A DNA stretch of 13,251 nt from Dehalococcoidales bacterium. Its GTDB lineage: Bacteria > Chloroflexota > Dehalococcoidia > Dehalococcoidales > RBG-16-60-22. Location of the stretch: contig JAOAEN010000011.1 of the NCBI GenBank assembly GCA_026416775.1, forward strand, positions 1 through 13,251, given 5' to 3'. A program made the translations under genes and the position numbers. The notes under the pieces were generated by a model. That model made no database searches, was not told the DNA's origin, and was given only the letters and a program-made list of their open reading frames with translations. Shown here one piece after another: positions 1-6,691 of this stretch. How positions within the stretch are numbered: position 1 is the stretch's first letter; each line of letters begins with the position of its first letter.

Positions 1-67
1 CCATCCGTCCTGAAAGCCCTGTAAACAGGAAAACTCCCAGGATGATGTTGGTTTTGCCAATTGGCAA
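1..67 (-). CDS. Possible N-terminus of a leftward membrane protein (partial, runs off the window)
   Basis: On the minus strand an open frame reads MPIGKTNIILGVFLFTGL and onward to the window edge, if a TTG at 67-65 is used as start. The Leu/Ile/Phe-rich stretch looks like the beginning of a membrane segment. A sigma70-like promoter points into it about 55 bases upstream. Against it, no in-frame ATG or GTG exists in the window-internal part before a stop, the TTG has no convincing Shine-Dalgarno site, and only about 22 residues are visible. An ATG at 4-2 with AGGA just upstream is an alternative start. No family can be named. Confidence 0.25.
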   Translation of the reverse strand, partial: MPIGKTNIILGVFLFTGLSGRM

Positions 68-71
68 AACC
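50..71. repeat. Perfect 22-bp palindrome
   Basis: The arm GGTTTTGCCAA is followed directly by its exact reverse complement TTGGCAAAACC. A further GGCAAAA half-site copy lies at 74-80. There is no T-tract on either side, so it does not look like an intrinsic terminator. It lies downstream of the leftward promoter at 128-156, where it could be an operator for a dimeric repressor or a hairpin in the 5' leader. Confidence 0.6.
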
Positions 72-127
72 GCGGCAAAAATATAACGCCTACGCGCTAA
101 TATGCACCTTCTCCACCTTCTTCTTAG

Positions 128-156
128 ATATTACCAAAGTCATAGTACCCAGTCAA
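128..156 (-). promoter_or_regulatory. Leftward sigma70-like promoter
   Basis: On the minus strand TTGACT (156-151) is separated by exactly 17 bases from TAATAT (133-128). This matches the consensus at five of six and four of six positions. Transcription would begin near 121 and run off the left edge, through the 22-bp palindrome. Confidence 0.45.
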
Positions 157-199
157 TACTATTTATCTTGAATCATCCTCATTTTTCTTCATCAGCTCG

Positions 200-246
200 G
201 GCGGATACCGGTCCTTTTCCGGTACCGAAGTCCCTCCGCCGTTTTT
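200..246 (+). terminator. Terminator-like hairpin
   Basis: GGCGGA-TACCGG (200-211) can pair with CCGGTA (219-224) and TCCGCC (235-240) around a seven-base loop. One 10-base bulge lies on the 3' side, and the hairpin is followed by GTTTTT (241-246). It would stop rightward transcription arriving from the left and insulate the next gene. Only a partial 24-base fragment of any rightward reading frame lies before it, so its client is unknown; it could instead be a structured leader. Confidence 0.35.
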
Positions 247-289
247 CCCGGTTACCAATCACCCTCCGTCAATCGTGACCAACGAGTGA

Positions 290-318
290 TTGTTGCCTGT
301 AGCCAGCGGGCTTACGAT
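290..318 (+). promoter_or_regulatory. Weak candidate promoter for the gene at 365
   Basis: TTGTTG (290-295) and TACGAT (313-318) have a 17-base spacer. Matches to consensus are only three and four of six, so this is the best candidate upstream of the gene rather than a firm call. The rest of 1-364 contains the palindrome, leftward promoter and hairpin listed separately, and no other gene that I can support. Confidence 0.25.
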
Positions 319-364
319 GCCTATTGGAGAGCCACGCATGGCAAGGTGACGCGGGGGCAGGAGA

Positions 365-946
365 ATGAAGAAGACCAGACTAGCAGCATTCTGTATTCTC
401 GGGGCTACCGTAGCCACGACCAGCCTCGGCATGATTCTGCTCGGTGCTCCGGCAGTCACCGGCAACACCGCGGAGGTCACCCGCCCGATTGCTGAAGCAG
501 ACGTACCCCTAAAGGACCCCGAGGAAATGCCCACCGTTCATCAGGACCAGACGGCAGAGGTTGCTCTCCTCCCCGTGCCCGAAGCCCCGCTACCCGATAC
601 GGTCTACGTCCTTGAGGATGGCACACTCGCCACCGAGATGCCCGCGCTGCTTGCAGGGCAAACATCGGCAGCCAGCGAAAACGCAAGCGCGCTTCCCGGC
701 GGGAGCATACGCGCGCAGTTCACCGTCATTCCCACGCGCATCATCGTGGTGGACAGGGCAGGGAAAATCACCGAGATATGGAATAACGTTCTCCCCGGGC
801 AGGAGGTCTACTGCCTTACCGTAAAAGAAAAAGGCCCCGCCGGCGAAAGGGAAACCGGCTTGACCCCGGCAATCGTCGAAGCGTATAATGCCCTGCTGCC
901 ACGCATCGACTGGGCGGAGCAGGGCATGGTCTTCCCTCTGGACTAG
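365..946 (+). CDS. Predicted exported or membrane-anchored protein of unknown function
   Basis: The 193-residue product starts with KK and R followed by a hydrophobic stretch at about residues 6-28. This fits a signal peptide or a single N-terminal membrane anchor, with a possible cleavage site after APA near residue 30. An acidic, Pro/Ala-rich linker follows (about 35-110). A more ordered C-terminal domain covers about 115-193, with alternating hydrophobic strands such as FTVIPTRIIVVDRAGKITEI. No Cys lipobox or catalytic motif is visible, and I do not recognise the family. The ATG is preceded by a purine-rich GGGGGCAGGAGA. The gene is a single transcription unit and converges on hppA with a 90-bp gap. 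Confidence 0.75.
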   Translation: MKKTRLAAFCILGATVATTSLGMILLGAPAVTGNTAEVTRPIAEADVPLKDPEEMPTVHQDQTAEVALLPVPEAPLPDTVYVLEDGTLATEMPALLAGQTSAASENASALPGGSIRAQFTVIPTRIIVVDRAGKITEIWNNVLPGQEVYCLTVKEKGPAGERETGLTPAIVEAYNALLPRIDWAEQGMVFPLD

Positions 947-964
947 TATCCCGGCAGCCCGCAC

Positions 965-1011
965 AAAAGAAAGGCCATCCGGTGGGCTATCATGCCCGGT
1001 GCCGGATGGCC
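965..1011 (-). terminator. Intrinsic terminator of the hppA operon
   Basis: A perfect 10-bp stem (GGCCATCCGG at 973-982 with CCGGATGGCC at 1002-1011) encloses a second GGGC/GCCC pair (984-987, 994-997). On the minus strand the stem is followed by TTTCTTTT, so it ends hppA transcription 26 bases past the stop codon. On the plus strand no T-run follows, although the stem may still slow transcription from the converging gene. Confidence 0.75.
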
Positions 1012-1036
1012 TGAAATTACTGCCGGAAGGAAAGGG

Positions 1037-3439
1037 CTACTTCTTCACCTCTTCCTTCACCGATACCCCGTCAACCTCCGGCCCGATGCCCATATCGGAA
1101 AGCTTCCGGGGTGCAGGGATATCACCGCTCCCCTCGCCGATTATCCGGTCAATATCCCCCAGCTTTGCCTGCTCGGCTTCATAGTCGCGCCCGAAGGATG
1201 CTCCCCGGCGCGAATACCAGATTGCCACGCTGATAACGGCAAGTGCGGCAACCGCTATCCCGATAGTGAGCGGCGAAAGCTCTCTGGACATGAACTTACC
1301 ATCCACATAGACCACCATCATGGGGGCTGCCAGCACCGAGACCAGGTTGATAACCTTGATGAGCGGGTTCAGTGCCGGTCCGGCGGTGTCCTTGAGGGGG
1401 TCACCAACGGTATCACCGATGACGCTGGCCTTATGGGGATCGGAGCCCTTACCACCGTAGAAGCCGTCTTCAATGCGCTTCTTGGCATTGTCCCAGGCAT
1501 TCCCCGTGTTTGCCATGTAGACGGCAAGAAGCTGCCCGACGAGGATGACGCCGGAGAGGAAGCCGGCCAGAGCCTCAAGCCCGAAGAGGAAGCCGATGAC
1601 AATCGGAGAAAGTATGGCAAGGATCGCCGGCGTGATCAGCTCGCGCTGGGCTGCCTTGGTGCAGATGGCGACCACACTCCCGTAATCAGGGTCTTTTGTA
1701 CCTTCCCAGACCCCCTTCACGTGCAGGAACTGGTAGCGCACCTCGTTGATGATGGCATAGGCGGCACGTCCCACCGCCCGGATGGTGAAGGAGCTGAAGA
1801 GGAAGGGGATCGCCCCGCCGATGAGGAAGGCAACGAACACCTTCCACTGGATGAGGTTAATCGATGTAAGCTGGTAGTCGGCATAAAAGGCAGCGAACAG
1901 TGCTACCGCCGCGAGCACTGCCGAAGCGATGGCGATGCACTTGGTGATCGCCTTGGTAGTGTTGCCGACGGCGTCAAGGTCATTGAGGATCTGGCGTGCC
2001 TGCGGTTCGAGCTTGGCCATTTCGCCAATACCGTTGGCATTGTCCACCACCGGGCCGAAGGTGTCCATGGCAATGTTGTTGCCGGTAAGCGTCAGCAGGC
2101 CGATGCCGCAGAGGGAGACGCCGTAGAAGATGCAGAGAAGCTCCGCGGGCATGCTGGTGCTTGCCGCCGGTACCCCTCCATGCCAGACAAGGGCAGACCC
2201 GACAATGGCAAGTGCGATGACGATGATTGATGTCACCGTGCTCTCAAAACCCCAGCCAAAACCGGTGAGGATGGTCGTGGCGGGACCCGTTTTGGTGGCG
2301 GTGGCAATTTCGGCAACCGGGCGTTTCGCGGCCGAAGTGTAGTAATCGGCGATGTAGTTGGTGGCAATGGCAAGCACCACCCCGATCGCCGTTGCCAGGA
2401 AGAAGCGGATGTCCTTCGCGTAGAAATAGGCAAGCAGGAAGGAAGAGATAAGTGTGATGGCGGCACCTATCCAGTAGGCGCGGTGGATGGCCTTCATCGC
2501 GTTCTGGTTATCGCGCAGCGTGCCAACCTGATAGGTGCTGATGACCGACCCGATAACCCCACATCCCCTTACCAGGAGCGGAAAGATGATCCAGTAAAGC
2601 TGACCGGTGGCAACCGTGAGCAGAATACCGAGGATCAGAGCGGAGACGATGGTGACCTCGTAGGACTCAAAGACGTCGGCCGCCATGCCGGCGCAGTCGC
2701 CCACGTTATCCCCGACCTGGTCGGCAACCACGGCGGCATTCCTCGGGTCATCCTCGGGGATACCACGTACAACCTTGCCCACCAGGTCCGCCCCCACGTC
2801 AGCCGCCTTGGTGTAGATACCGCCGCCGACCCTCATGAAGAGGGCAAGAAGCGTGCCACCGAAGCCAAAACCCGCCAGCACCAGGGGTGCATCCCTGAAG
2901 AAGATGATGAAGAGCACCGTCCCGCCGAGCAGCCCGAGGGCATCGGTGAGCATGCCGGTAACGGTGCCGCTGCGGTAGGCAATCTTGAGTGCCTTGTTGA
3001 AGCTGGAGCGGGCTGCCTGGGCAACCCTGACATTCCCCAGCATTGCCATGTTCATCCCGAGGTAACCGACAAGGGCGGAAAACAGCGCCCCGATGAGAAA
3101 GCCACCCGCACGCCCCAGCCCGACCAGCCACTTCGGGTTGCCGTAGACCGAGGTACTGCCGGCAAAGTAGCCGGTGAAGAAGATGAAAACACCGAGGACG
3201 AAGAAAAGGATAAGGATGGTGCGGAACTGGCGCTTGAGGTACACGTTGCCGCCAAGCCGGATATTGCGGGAAAGCTCTTTCATCCTCGGGGTACCTTCCG
3301 GCTCCTTGATGGTCTGCCGGGTGAGGAAGGCGGCGTAGACAAGGCCGAGGATGGCAATGCCAACGATGGCAATGAGTGCCCACTTTTCAAAAGGCGAACC
3401 GATATTCTCACGGAATATCTCAAAAAGCGTGATATCCAT
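1037..3439 (-). CDS. hppA: Membrane-bound proton-pumping pyrophosphatase, K+-independent type
   Basis: This 800-residue polytopic membrane enzyme couples hydrolysis of cytosolic pyrophosphate to ion pumping out of the cytoplasm, recovering energy from biosynthetic PPi. Family signatures are intact: the PPi/Mg-binding stretch DVGADLVGKVVRGIPEDDPR (214-233), DNVGD (244-248), DNANGIGE (466-473) and GDTVGDPLKDTAGP (675-688). The diagnostic site reads GNTTKAITK (492-500). Lys496 with Thr499 is the K+-independent signature, where K+-dependent enzymes carry Ala. Proton rather than sodium pumping is the expected consequence, not shown directly. Length is usual or slightly long, with a hydrophilic tail after about residue 742. 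AAGGAGGT lies about 11 bases before the ATG. It follows the 3474-3929 gene by 34 bases, probably in one transcript. Confidence 0.97.
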   Translation of the reverse strand: MDITLFEIFRENIGSPFEKWALIAIVGIAILGLVYAAFLTRQTIKEPEGTPRMKELSRNIRLGGNVYLKRQFRTILILFFVLGVFIFFTGYFAGSTSVYGNPKWLVGLGRAGGFLIGALFSALVGYLGMNMAMLGNVRVAQAARSSFNKALKIAYRSGTVTGMLTDALGLLGGTVLFIIFFRDAPLVLAGFGFGGTLLALFMRVGGGIYTKAADVGADLVGKVVRGIPEDDPRNAAVVADQVGDNVGDCAGMAADVFESYEVTIVSALILGILLTVATGQLYWIIFPLLVRGCGVIGSVISTYQVGTLRDNQNAMKAIHRAYWIGAAITLISSFLLAYFYAKDIRFFLATAIGVVLAIATNYIADYYTSAAKRPVAEIATATKTGPATTILTGFGWGFESTVTSIIVIALAIVGSALVWHGGVPAASTSMPAELLCIFYGVSLCGIGLLTLTGNNIAMDTFGPVVDNANGIGEMAKLEPQARQILNDLDAVGNTTKAITKCIAIASAVLAAVALFAAFYADYQLTSINLIQWKVFVAFLIGGAIPFLFSSFTIRAVGRAAYAIINEVRYQFLHVKGVWEGTKDPDYGSVVAICTKAAQRELITPAILAILSPIVIGFLFGLEALAGFLSGVILVGQLLAVYMANTGNAWDNAKKRIEDGFYGGKGSDPHKASVIGDTVGDPLKDTAGPALNPLIKVINLVSVLAAPMMVVYVDGKFMSRELSPLTIGIAVAALAVISVAIWYSRRGASFGRDYEAEQAKLGDIDRIIGEGSGDIPAPRKLSDMGIGPEVDGVSVKEEVKK

Positions 3440-3473
3440 AAAGATAAACTTACCTCCTTAAGATGGGGGAAAC

Positions 3474-3929
3474 CTAGCTGCCGTATTTGGGATACACCCG
3501 CAGATACTCCGCCTCGTAATCGGGCAGCCGGCTGAGAAGGGTGTTATCTTCCTCGTACTCGTAGTAAACCGGCGGGCCGAATTCACGGAAGCTGAACATC
3601 CTGATGGCACGCTCTGACTTATAGTCAAGTATCCTCAGGGTGTCATCCTCGTTGGGATCGTTACAGACAACCTCAAAATGCGTGCCGTACCTCTGTTTTA
3701 CCTTCTCCACCGGTATCTCATGGGCGACGAACTTGTTGAACCCCACCGCGCGGAGCTTTCTCAGAAATTCGGGGTTCTCAATCCGATCATAGGAAGTCAG
3801 CACCACCAGCGGGCCCGTCACCGTAAAGAGGAAGAATGCCTTTAGCTTCACCTTCCTTTCCGGTGCCGCATTTTTGGGGTCGGGATGTGCCCTGCCCCTA
3901 GGCTCTTCCTTGAGCATGGTCTCTGTCAT
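3474..3929 (-). CDS. Conserved-looking cytosolic protein of unknown function, first gene of the hppA operon
   Basis: The 151-residue product begins at the ATG at 3929, which has an excellent AAAGGAGG seven bases upstream. The open frame extends a further 69 codons upstream, but without comparable support. The N-terminus (1-27) is charged and Pro-rich. A compact domain with strands and helices follows, including FFLFTVTGPLVVLTSY (32-47), LRKLRAVGFNKFVAHEIP (56-73) and an acidic Tyr-rich C-terminus (YYEYEEDNT, DYEAEYLRVYPKYGS). The hydrophobic run at 30-46 is short and broken by G-P, so I favour a buried strand over a membrane helix. I do not recognise the family. The 34-base spacing to hppA suggests a functional or regulatory link with the pyrophosphatase. 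Confidence 0.8.
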   Translation of the reverse strand: MTETMLKEEPRGRAHPDPKNAAPERKVKLKAFFLFTVTGPLVVLTSYDRIENPEFLRKLRAVGFNKFVAHEIPVEKVKQRYGTHFEVVCNDPNEDDTLRILDYKSERAIRMFSFREFGPPVYYEYEEDNTLLSRLPDYEAEYLRVYPKYGS

Positions 3930-4032
3930 GGTCTCGCCTCCTTTTCGTTCAAGCCCCTTACCGGGCTTCCAGTTCAAGGCTACCATTCCCGTCCCGCCAC
4001 GCCATCGGTTATCACACGTTCTGCGCCAGGGG

Positions 4033-4038
4033 ATTATA
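4033..4038 (-). promoter_or_regulatory. Candidate -10 element for the hppA operon
   Basis: The minus strand carries a perfect TATAAT, about 100 bases before the start codon at 3929. No good -35 hexamer lies 16-18 bases upstream, so activation by a bound protein would be needed if this is the promoter. A nested inverted repeat sits just upstream, at 4071-4112. Confidence 0.3.
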
Positions 4039-4070
4039 CCCGGCGTAATCATCCCCAGTGCCCGATAAAG

Positions 4071-4112
4071 GTAAATACTCATCCCGCCGCGTGAGTGCAC
4101 GCGCGTATTTAC
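4071..4112. repeat. Nested inverted repeat in the divergent region before the hppA operon
   Basis: GTAAATAC (4071-4078) is matched by its perfect complement GTATTTAC (4105-4112). Inside lies a second perfect pair, CGCGTG (4088-4093) and CACGCG (4098-4103), with a four-base loop. Neither T-run nor gene end is nearby, so it is more likely a protein-binding site or structured leader than a terminator. The region 3930-4418 contains no gene I can support; this repeat and the two promoter candidates are its only visible structures. Confidence 0.5.
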
Positions 4113-4374
4113 ACCTAGGTCTTTCCGCATGTTCATCCCGGTTAGACGGTCTTAGCCGCATCCGCCTGGACCACCCGCTCGGTCCTTCCTCACACGGGCC
4201 CATCACCGGGACCGATGCATTTATCTTCGTGAGAGAAAAGATCATCCTCAAGATGGGCTGAAGGTACACCTATTCCCAGTTTCCATCCCCGTCTGGCAGG
4301 AGAGAAGACTCAGAGAGTGAGGTAAACGCCAAAAGCCATGATAGCCAAGAGCACAAGTGAAGCGGCGGCTATGC

Positions 4375-4403
4375 TTGTCTGGCAGGCGTCATTCATATAT
4401 GAT
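4375..4403 (+). promoter_or_regulatory. Sigma70-like promoter of the two-component operon
   Basis: TTGTCT (4375-4380) is followed after exactly 17 bases by TATGAT (4398-4403), matching consensus at four and five of six positions. Transcription would start near 4410, only about ten bases before the chosen ATG at 4419. If so, the leader is extremely short, and start codons further upstream, such as 4338, are excluded. Confidence 0.45.
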
Positions 4404-4418
4404 GGAATGGGGGAGTTG

Positions 4419-5084
4419 ATGAAGGACATCAGGGTTCTCCTTGCGGAAGACCATCTGGTAACCCGGCAGGGCATACGCCAGCTCATTGACGCGGAAAAGG
4501 GTCTGAAGGTGGTGGGAGAAGCAAATAACGGGGAAGAGGCCGTCAAGCTTGCCACCGAGCTAAACCCGGACGTCATCCTGATGGACATCGCCATGCCTGT
4601 CCTTAACGGCATTGAGGCGACAAAACGGATCAAAGAAAAGCTTCCCCGCGTTGCGGTGCTGATCCTGAGTGCCTACGATAACGACGAGTTTGTCTTTGCC
4701 GTCCTGCGGGCCGGTGCCGCCGGCTACCTTCTCAAGAGCGTGAGCGGGGATGGACTTATCCAGGCAATACGCGCCGTCTGCAAGGGGGAGCCGGTGCTGG
4801 ACCCGGTGGTCGCCCGCAAGGTGATGGACTTTTTCAAGACCCCATCCGATGGACGCAGCCCTGCGAAGGAGTCCGAGCACCTCACCAGCCGTGAAATCGA
4901 TATCCTCAAGCTTGCCGCCAGAGGGATGAGCAACAAGAGCATTGCCGCCGAGCTTGAACTCAGCAAGCGCACCGTGGAGGGGCACTTCCGCACCATTTTC
5001 AACAAGCTGGGAGTCGGGTCACGCACCGAGGCGGTGCTCTTTGCCCTGAAGAAGGGCTGGTTCAAGATGGAAGACCTCTCATAA
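4419..5084 (+). CDS. LuxR/NarL-family response regulator
   Basis: This 221-residue DNA-binding response regulator has a receiver domain at 3-120: acidic pair Glu10-Asp11, phospho-acceptor Asp56 in DVILMDIAMP, Ser84 and Lys106. The C-terminal LuxR-type helix-turn-helix lies at about 155-215 (LTSREIDILKLAARGMSNKS, then the recognition helix around SKRTVEGHFRTIFNKL). All residues needed for phosphotransfer are present. I chose the ATG at 4419 because the receiver fold begins immediately and GGGGGAG precedes it. An ATG at 4407 adds four residues, and one at 4338 would add 27 residues with no domain. The gene lies 21 bases before the histidine kinase gene, so the two form a cognate pair. Target genes cannot be read from the sequence. 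Confidence 0.95.
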   Translation: MKDIRVLLAEDHLVTRQGIRQLIDAEKGLKVVGEANNGEEAVKLATELNPDVILMDIAMPVLNGIEATKRIKEKLPRVAVLILSAYDNDEFVFAVLRAGAAGYLLKSVSGDGLIQAIRAVCKGEPVLDPVVARKVMDFFKTPSDGRSPAKESEHLTSREIDILKLAARGMSNKSIAAELELSKRTVEGHFRTIFNKLGVGSRTEAVLFALKKGWFKMEDLS

Positions 5085-5105
5085 ACCTTCGGGAGAAAGC
5101 ATCCC

Positions 5106-6584
5106 ATGGCACAGAATTTCCTTGACCCGTGGACGCTCGCCAGGATCGTGGAGAACTATTCCATACCATCATTCGTGATCAATAAGGATCACAGGGTCAT
5201 CTGCTGGAACACCGCCATGGAAGCCCTTTCCGGCATCAGGAAAAACGAAATCATCGGGACAAGCGAGCAGTGGCGGGCCTTTTACAAGAGAAGAAGACCG
5301 GTCATGGCGGACCTCATCGTAGAAGGGGCCGTCCCCAACCAGGAAGATCTTGAAGCCCATTACGGCGGCAGATACCAGAAGTCCCGGCTCATTGAAGGCG
5401 CCTATGAGGCTGAAGACTTTTTCCCGGAGCTCGGTGAGGACGGGAAATGGCTGCGCTTCACCGCAAGCCCCATCAAAGACGATGACGGTAACATCATCGG
5501 GGCGATTGAGACCCTCGAGGATATCACGGAACGTAAGCGGGCGGAGCAGGCACTGGCCGAATCGGAGAGAAGCTACCGGATGCTTTTTGAAGATGCCCGC
5601 GATGCCATCTGGCTGCACGATCTCAAAGGTAACATCTCTGCGGCAAACCAGGCGACCGCGGCCCTTACGGGGTACACGCGGGAAGAGCTCCTCAGGATGA
5701 ACATCAGGTCGCTTCTGAGCGAGTCAAGCCTCGCCACGCTGGAAGAGGTGGGCCGGAAACTCCTCCAGAGCCAGCGTGTCGCCATGCCCTATGAAATCAG
5801 TGTGATCAGGCATAACGGCACGCAGGCCATCTGCATGGTTGCCACAAACCTGGTGATTAAGAATGATAAGCCAAGCGGTTTTCAGAATATCGCCCGTGAC
5901 GTAACCCAGGAAAGACGTCTCCAGGCAGAGCTCCGCTACTATCTCAAGGAGATCACCCGTGCCCAGGAGGAAGAGCGCAAGCGCATCGCCCGCGAGCTTC
6001 ATGATGATACGGCTCAGCTCCTTGGCTCGCTTGCCCGTCAGCTTGACAACTTCATCCGCCACCAGCGCGGACTTTCGCCGGAAGACATTTCTTTCCTCCA
6101 GAACCTCAGGGAGCAGATCAACCGCGGCGTTCAGGACGTGCACCGTTTCATCCAGGACCTGCTGCCCCCGATCCTCGATGTGCTGGGACTCGTACCCGCA
6201 ATCAGGGCGCTAATCAACGACCTGCACAGGTCGGAGGGGCTCAATACCGAGCTGAAGGTCCTGGGGGAGGAAAGGCGCCTTTCGTCCGAGGTGGAGCTCC
6301 TTCTTTATCGCATCATTCAGGAAGGCCTCAACAACATCATCAAGCATGCCAGGACCCTCCAAGCCCAGGTAACCGTGGAGTTCAGCCCCGAGAGGGTGCG
6401 CGCCATCATTGCCGATAGCGGCTGCGGCTTTGAGCTTGCCCGTCTGCACGAGGCACCGCGGAGCGGCAGGCTGGGCCTTACCGGAATGCAGGAAAGGACA
6501 CAGCTACTGGGGGGTACGCTTGAGATAAAGTCAGCTCCGGGCAGGGGCACAACGCTCACCGTCGAGGTGCCCGTCCAGAAATAG
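5106..6584 (+). CDS. Soluble PAS-PAS sensor histidine kinase (NarX/DegS-type HisKA_3)
   Basis: This 492-residue kinase senses a signal through two PAS domains (about 10-140 and 150-268) and should phosphorylate the regulator encoded just upstream. The first PAS contains a long insertion with the signature GTSEQWRAFY...RPVMADL (51-69). The second is a regular PAS ending in a typical FQNIARDVTQERR. A coiled stretch leads to the dimerisation/phosphoacceptor helix EEERKRIARELHDDTAQLL with His299. The ATPase domain has QEGLNN (405-410), DSGCG (437-441), GLTGMQER (457-464) and GRGT (479-482). No membrane segment or signal peptide is present, so it should sense a cytoplasmic signal. The ATG has GGGAGAA upstream. 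The ligand is unknown; redox, oxygen or a small aromatic are common for PAS but not shown here. Confidence 0.95.
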   Translation: MAQNFLDPWTLARIVENYSIPSFVINKDHRVICWNTAMEALSGIRKNEIIGTSEQWRAFYKRRRPVMADLIVEGAVPNQEDLEAHYGGRYQKSRLIEGAYEAEDFFPELGEDGKWLRFTASPIKDDDGNIIGAIETLEDITERKRAEQALAESERSYRMLFEDARDAIWLHDLKGNISAANQATAALTGYTREELLRMNIRSLLSESSLATLEEVGRKLLQSQRVAMPYEISVIRHNGTQAICMVATNLVIKNDKPSGFQNIARDVTQERRLQAELRYYLKEITRAQEEERKRIARELHDDTAQLLGSLARQLDNFIRHQRGLSPEDISFLQNLREQINRGVQDVHRFIQDLLPPILDVLGLVPAIRALINDLHRSEGLNTELKVLGEERRLSSEVELLLYRIIQEGLNNIIKHARTLQAQVTVEFSPERVRAIIADSGCGFELARLHEAPRSGRLGLTGMQERTQLLGGTLEIKSAPGRGTTLTVEVPVQK

Positions 6585-6620
6585 CCGAACTGCAGGCACA
6601 GCCGGAGCCGTTACATGATA

Positions 6621-6683
6621 AAAAAGCCGGGCGACCGGCAAGACCATGGGTCTTTTGCCCGGACCGCCCGGCCCTTTTCTTTT
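6621..6683. terminator. Bidirectional intrinsic terminator
   Basis: GCCGGGCG (6626-6633) pairs perfectly with CGCCCGGC (6665-6672). An inner pair GGCAAGACC/GGTCTTTTGCC (with two bulged T) extends the stem. CCTTTTCTTTT follows on the plus strand, and on the minus strand the stem is followed by a run of six T. It sits between two converging genes and can end both the kinase and the binding-lipoprotein transcripts. Confidence 0.85.
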
Positions 6684-6691
6684 ACCGCCGG

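Noticed and set aside
1..24. Possible end of a rightward gene (PSVLKAL then stop)
   Set aside because: Seven codons are too few to distinguish from chance, and the opposite strand gives an equally plausible longer frame.
992..2230. Long plus-strand open frame (412 codons) opposite hppA
   Set aside because: It is antisense to a fully conserved pyrophosphatase. Its translation is rich in Asp, Glu, Gly and Arg without any domain, as expected for the shadow of a GC-rich membrane-protein gene.
2483..3535. Second long plus-strand open frame (350 codons) opposite hppA and the next gene
   Set aside because: Same reason: low-complexity charged translation, antisense to two supported genes, and no ribosome site.
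3930..4136. 69-codon N-terminal extension of the gene upstream of hppA
   Set aside because: The internal ATG at 3929 has an ideal Shine-Dalgarno, and the extension is low in structure and overlaps the predicted promoter.
4338..4418. 27-codon N-terminal extension of the response regulator
   Set aside because: It contains no domain, has a poor ribosome site, and overlaps the best promoter. The receiver fold starts at 4419.
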